DNA from: Chloroflexota bacterium
Lineage (GTDB): Bacteria > Chloroflexota > Anaerolineae > UBA3071
DNA length: 5,444 nucleotides
Direction: 5' to 3'
Assembly: GCA_014383605.1 (NCBI GenBank)
Contig: JACNHM010000553.1
Coordinates: 1-5,444, forward strand
Both the position numbers and the translations under genes were made by a program. Under the pieces are notes generated by a model that did no database searches, was not told where the DNA came from, and saw nothing but the letters and a program-made list of their open reading frames with translations. Below are positions 5,279 to 5,444 of the stretch, in pieces (position 1 is the stretch's first letter; each line of letters starts with the position of its first letter).

Positions 5279-5444
5279 CCTTGCGACCTTCGAACGCGCC
5301 GTGCCAGCAACCACTCCACCCACGCCTCTATCCCCTCCCCCGTCTTGCAGGACACGGAGAAAAAGGCCACGTTGGGGTTCAAGGCCTCGACGCCGCGGCG
5401 GAAGTAGTCCAGGTCGAAGTCCAGCAGAGGCAGCAGGTCTATCT
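5275..5444 (-). CDS. hypB: HypB, Ni-binding GTPase for hydrogenase maturation (C-terminal 55 residues, partial)
   Basis: Only the last 55 codons are in the window; the gene runs off the right edge. The visible part begins with IDLLPLLDFDLDYFRRGV, the stretch that in HypB follows and includes the end of the G4 NKxD guanine-specificity motif. The window edge falls inside that motif, so its N and K are not seen. It continues with a segment like VEALNPNVAFFSVSCKTGEG, where SCKTG matches the G5 loop. HypB is a cytoplasmic SIMIBI-class GTPase that works with HypA to deliver nickel to the hydrogenase large subunit after the Fe(CN)2CO centre is in place. The stop TGA (5277-5275) overlaps the hypF start as ATGA, so the two genes should be translationally coupled. 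The metal-binding and P-loop parts lie outside the window and cannot be judged. Confidence 0.9.
   Translation of the reverse strand, partial: IDLLPLLDFDLDYFRRGVEALNPNVAFFSVSCKTGEGIEAWVEWLLARRVRRSQG

Noticed and set aside
5279..5323. Upstream ATG extending HypF by 15 residues
   Set aside because: The added residues overlap HypB, match no HypF N-terminus, and ATG 5278 has the better ribosome site and an ATGA overlap with the hypB stop.
4445..5407. Long plus-strand open frame of 320 codons opposite hypF and hypB
   Set aside because: It is antisense to strongly conserved HypF/HypB codons, its product is Gln/His/Ala/Gly-rich like other antisense shadows in high-GC DNA, and it has no recognisable domain.

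Overview
The window is a compact minus-strand operon from a bacterium that makes [NiFe]-hydrogenase. In transcription order (right to left) it holds the 3' end of hypB, complete hypF, complete hypD, a zinc-ribbon Nudix hydrolase, a minimal (MNT-type) nucleotidyltransferase, a HEPN-domain protein, and the 5' end of hypE. All genes point the same way and are nearly touching: ATGA overlap (hypB/hypF), 75 nt (hypF/hypD), GTGA overlap (hypD/Nudix), 5 nt (Nudix/NTase), 14-nt overlap (NTase/HEPN) and 72 nt with a possible terminator hairpin (HEPN/hypE). No plus-strand gene, RNA gene, CRISPR array or insertion sequence was found, and no stretch over 300 bases lacks a gene.

The Hyp proteins build the Fe(CN)2CO part of the [NiFe]-hydrogenase active site. 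HypF turns carbamoyl phosphate into a carbamoyl group carried on the C-terminal cysteine of HypE, HypE dehydrates it to a cyanide-level ligand, and HypD (with HypC) is the scaffold on which the iron centre is assembled. HypB is the GTPase for nickel insertion. hypC, which often sits between hypF and hypD, is not in the window.

Two things stand out. First, a Nudix/nucleotidyltransferase/HEPN trio lies between hypD and hypE, looks translationally coupled to hypD, and in sampled lines has lower GC than hypD. The NTase-HEPN pair has the architecture of the MntA/HepT type of toxin-antitoxin or nucleotide-modifying pair.

Second, the operon is peppered with short head-to-tail repeats: five 7-bp families and one 8-bp family. 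They fall in frame inside hypE and at four inter-domain or loop positions of hypF, and one directly abuts the hypD start codon where a Shine-Dalgarno site would be expected. Because 7 is not a multiple of 3, each array encodes the same heptapeptide cycle in any frame. They resemble, in kind, the heptameric short tandem repeats (STRRs) known from filamentous cyanobacteria.

The high GC, the hyp operon and this repeat style suggest an uncultured-type bacterium, perhaps Chloroflexota (Anaerolineae-like). That is inference from recollection of such repeats in that group, not a proven placement.
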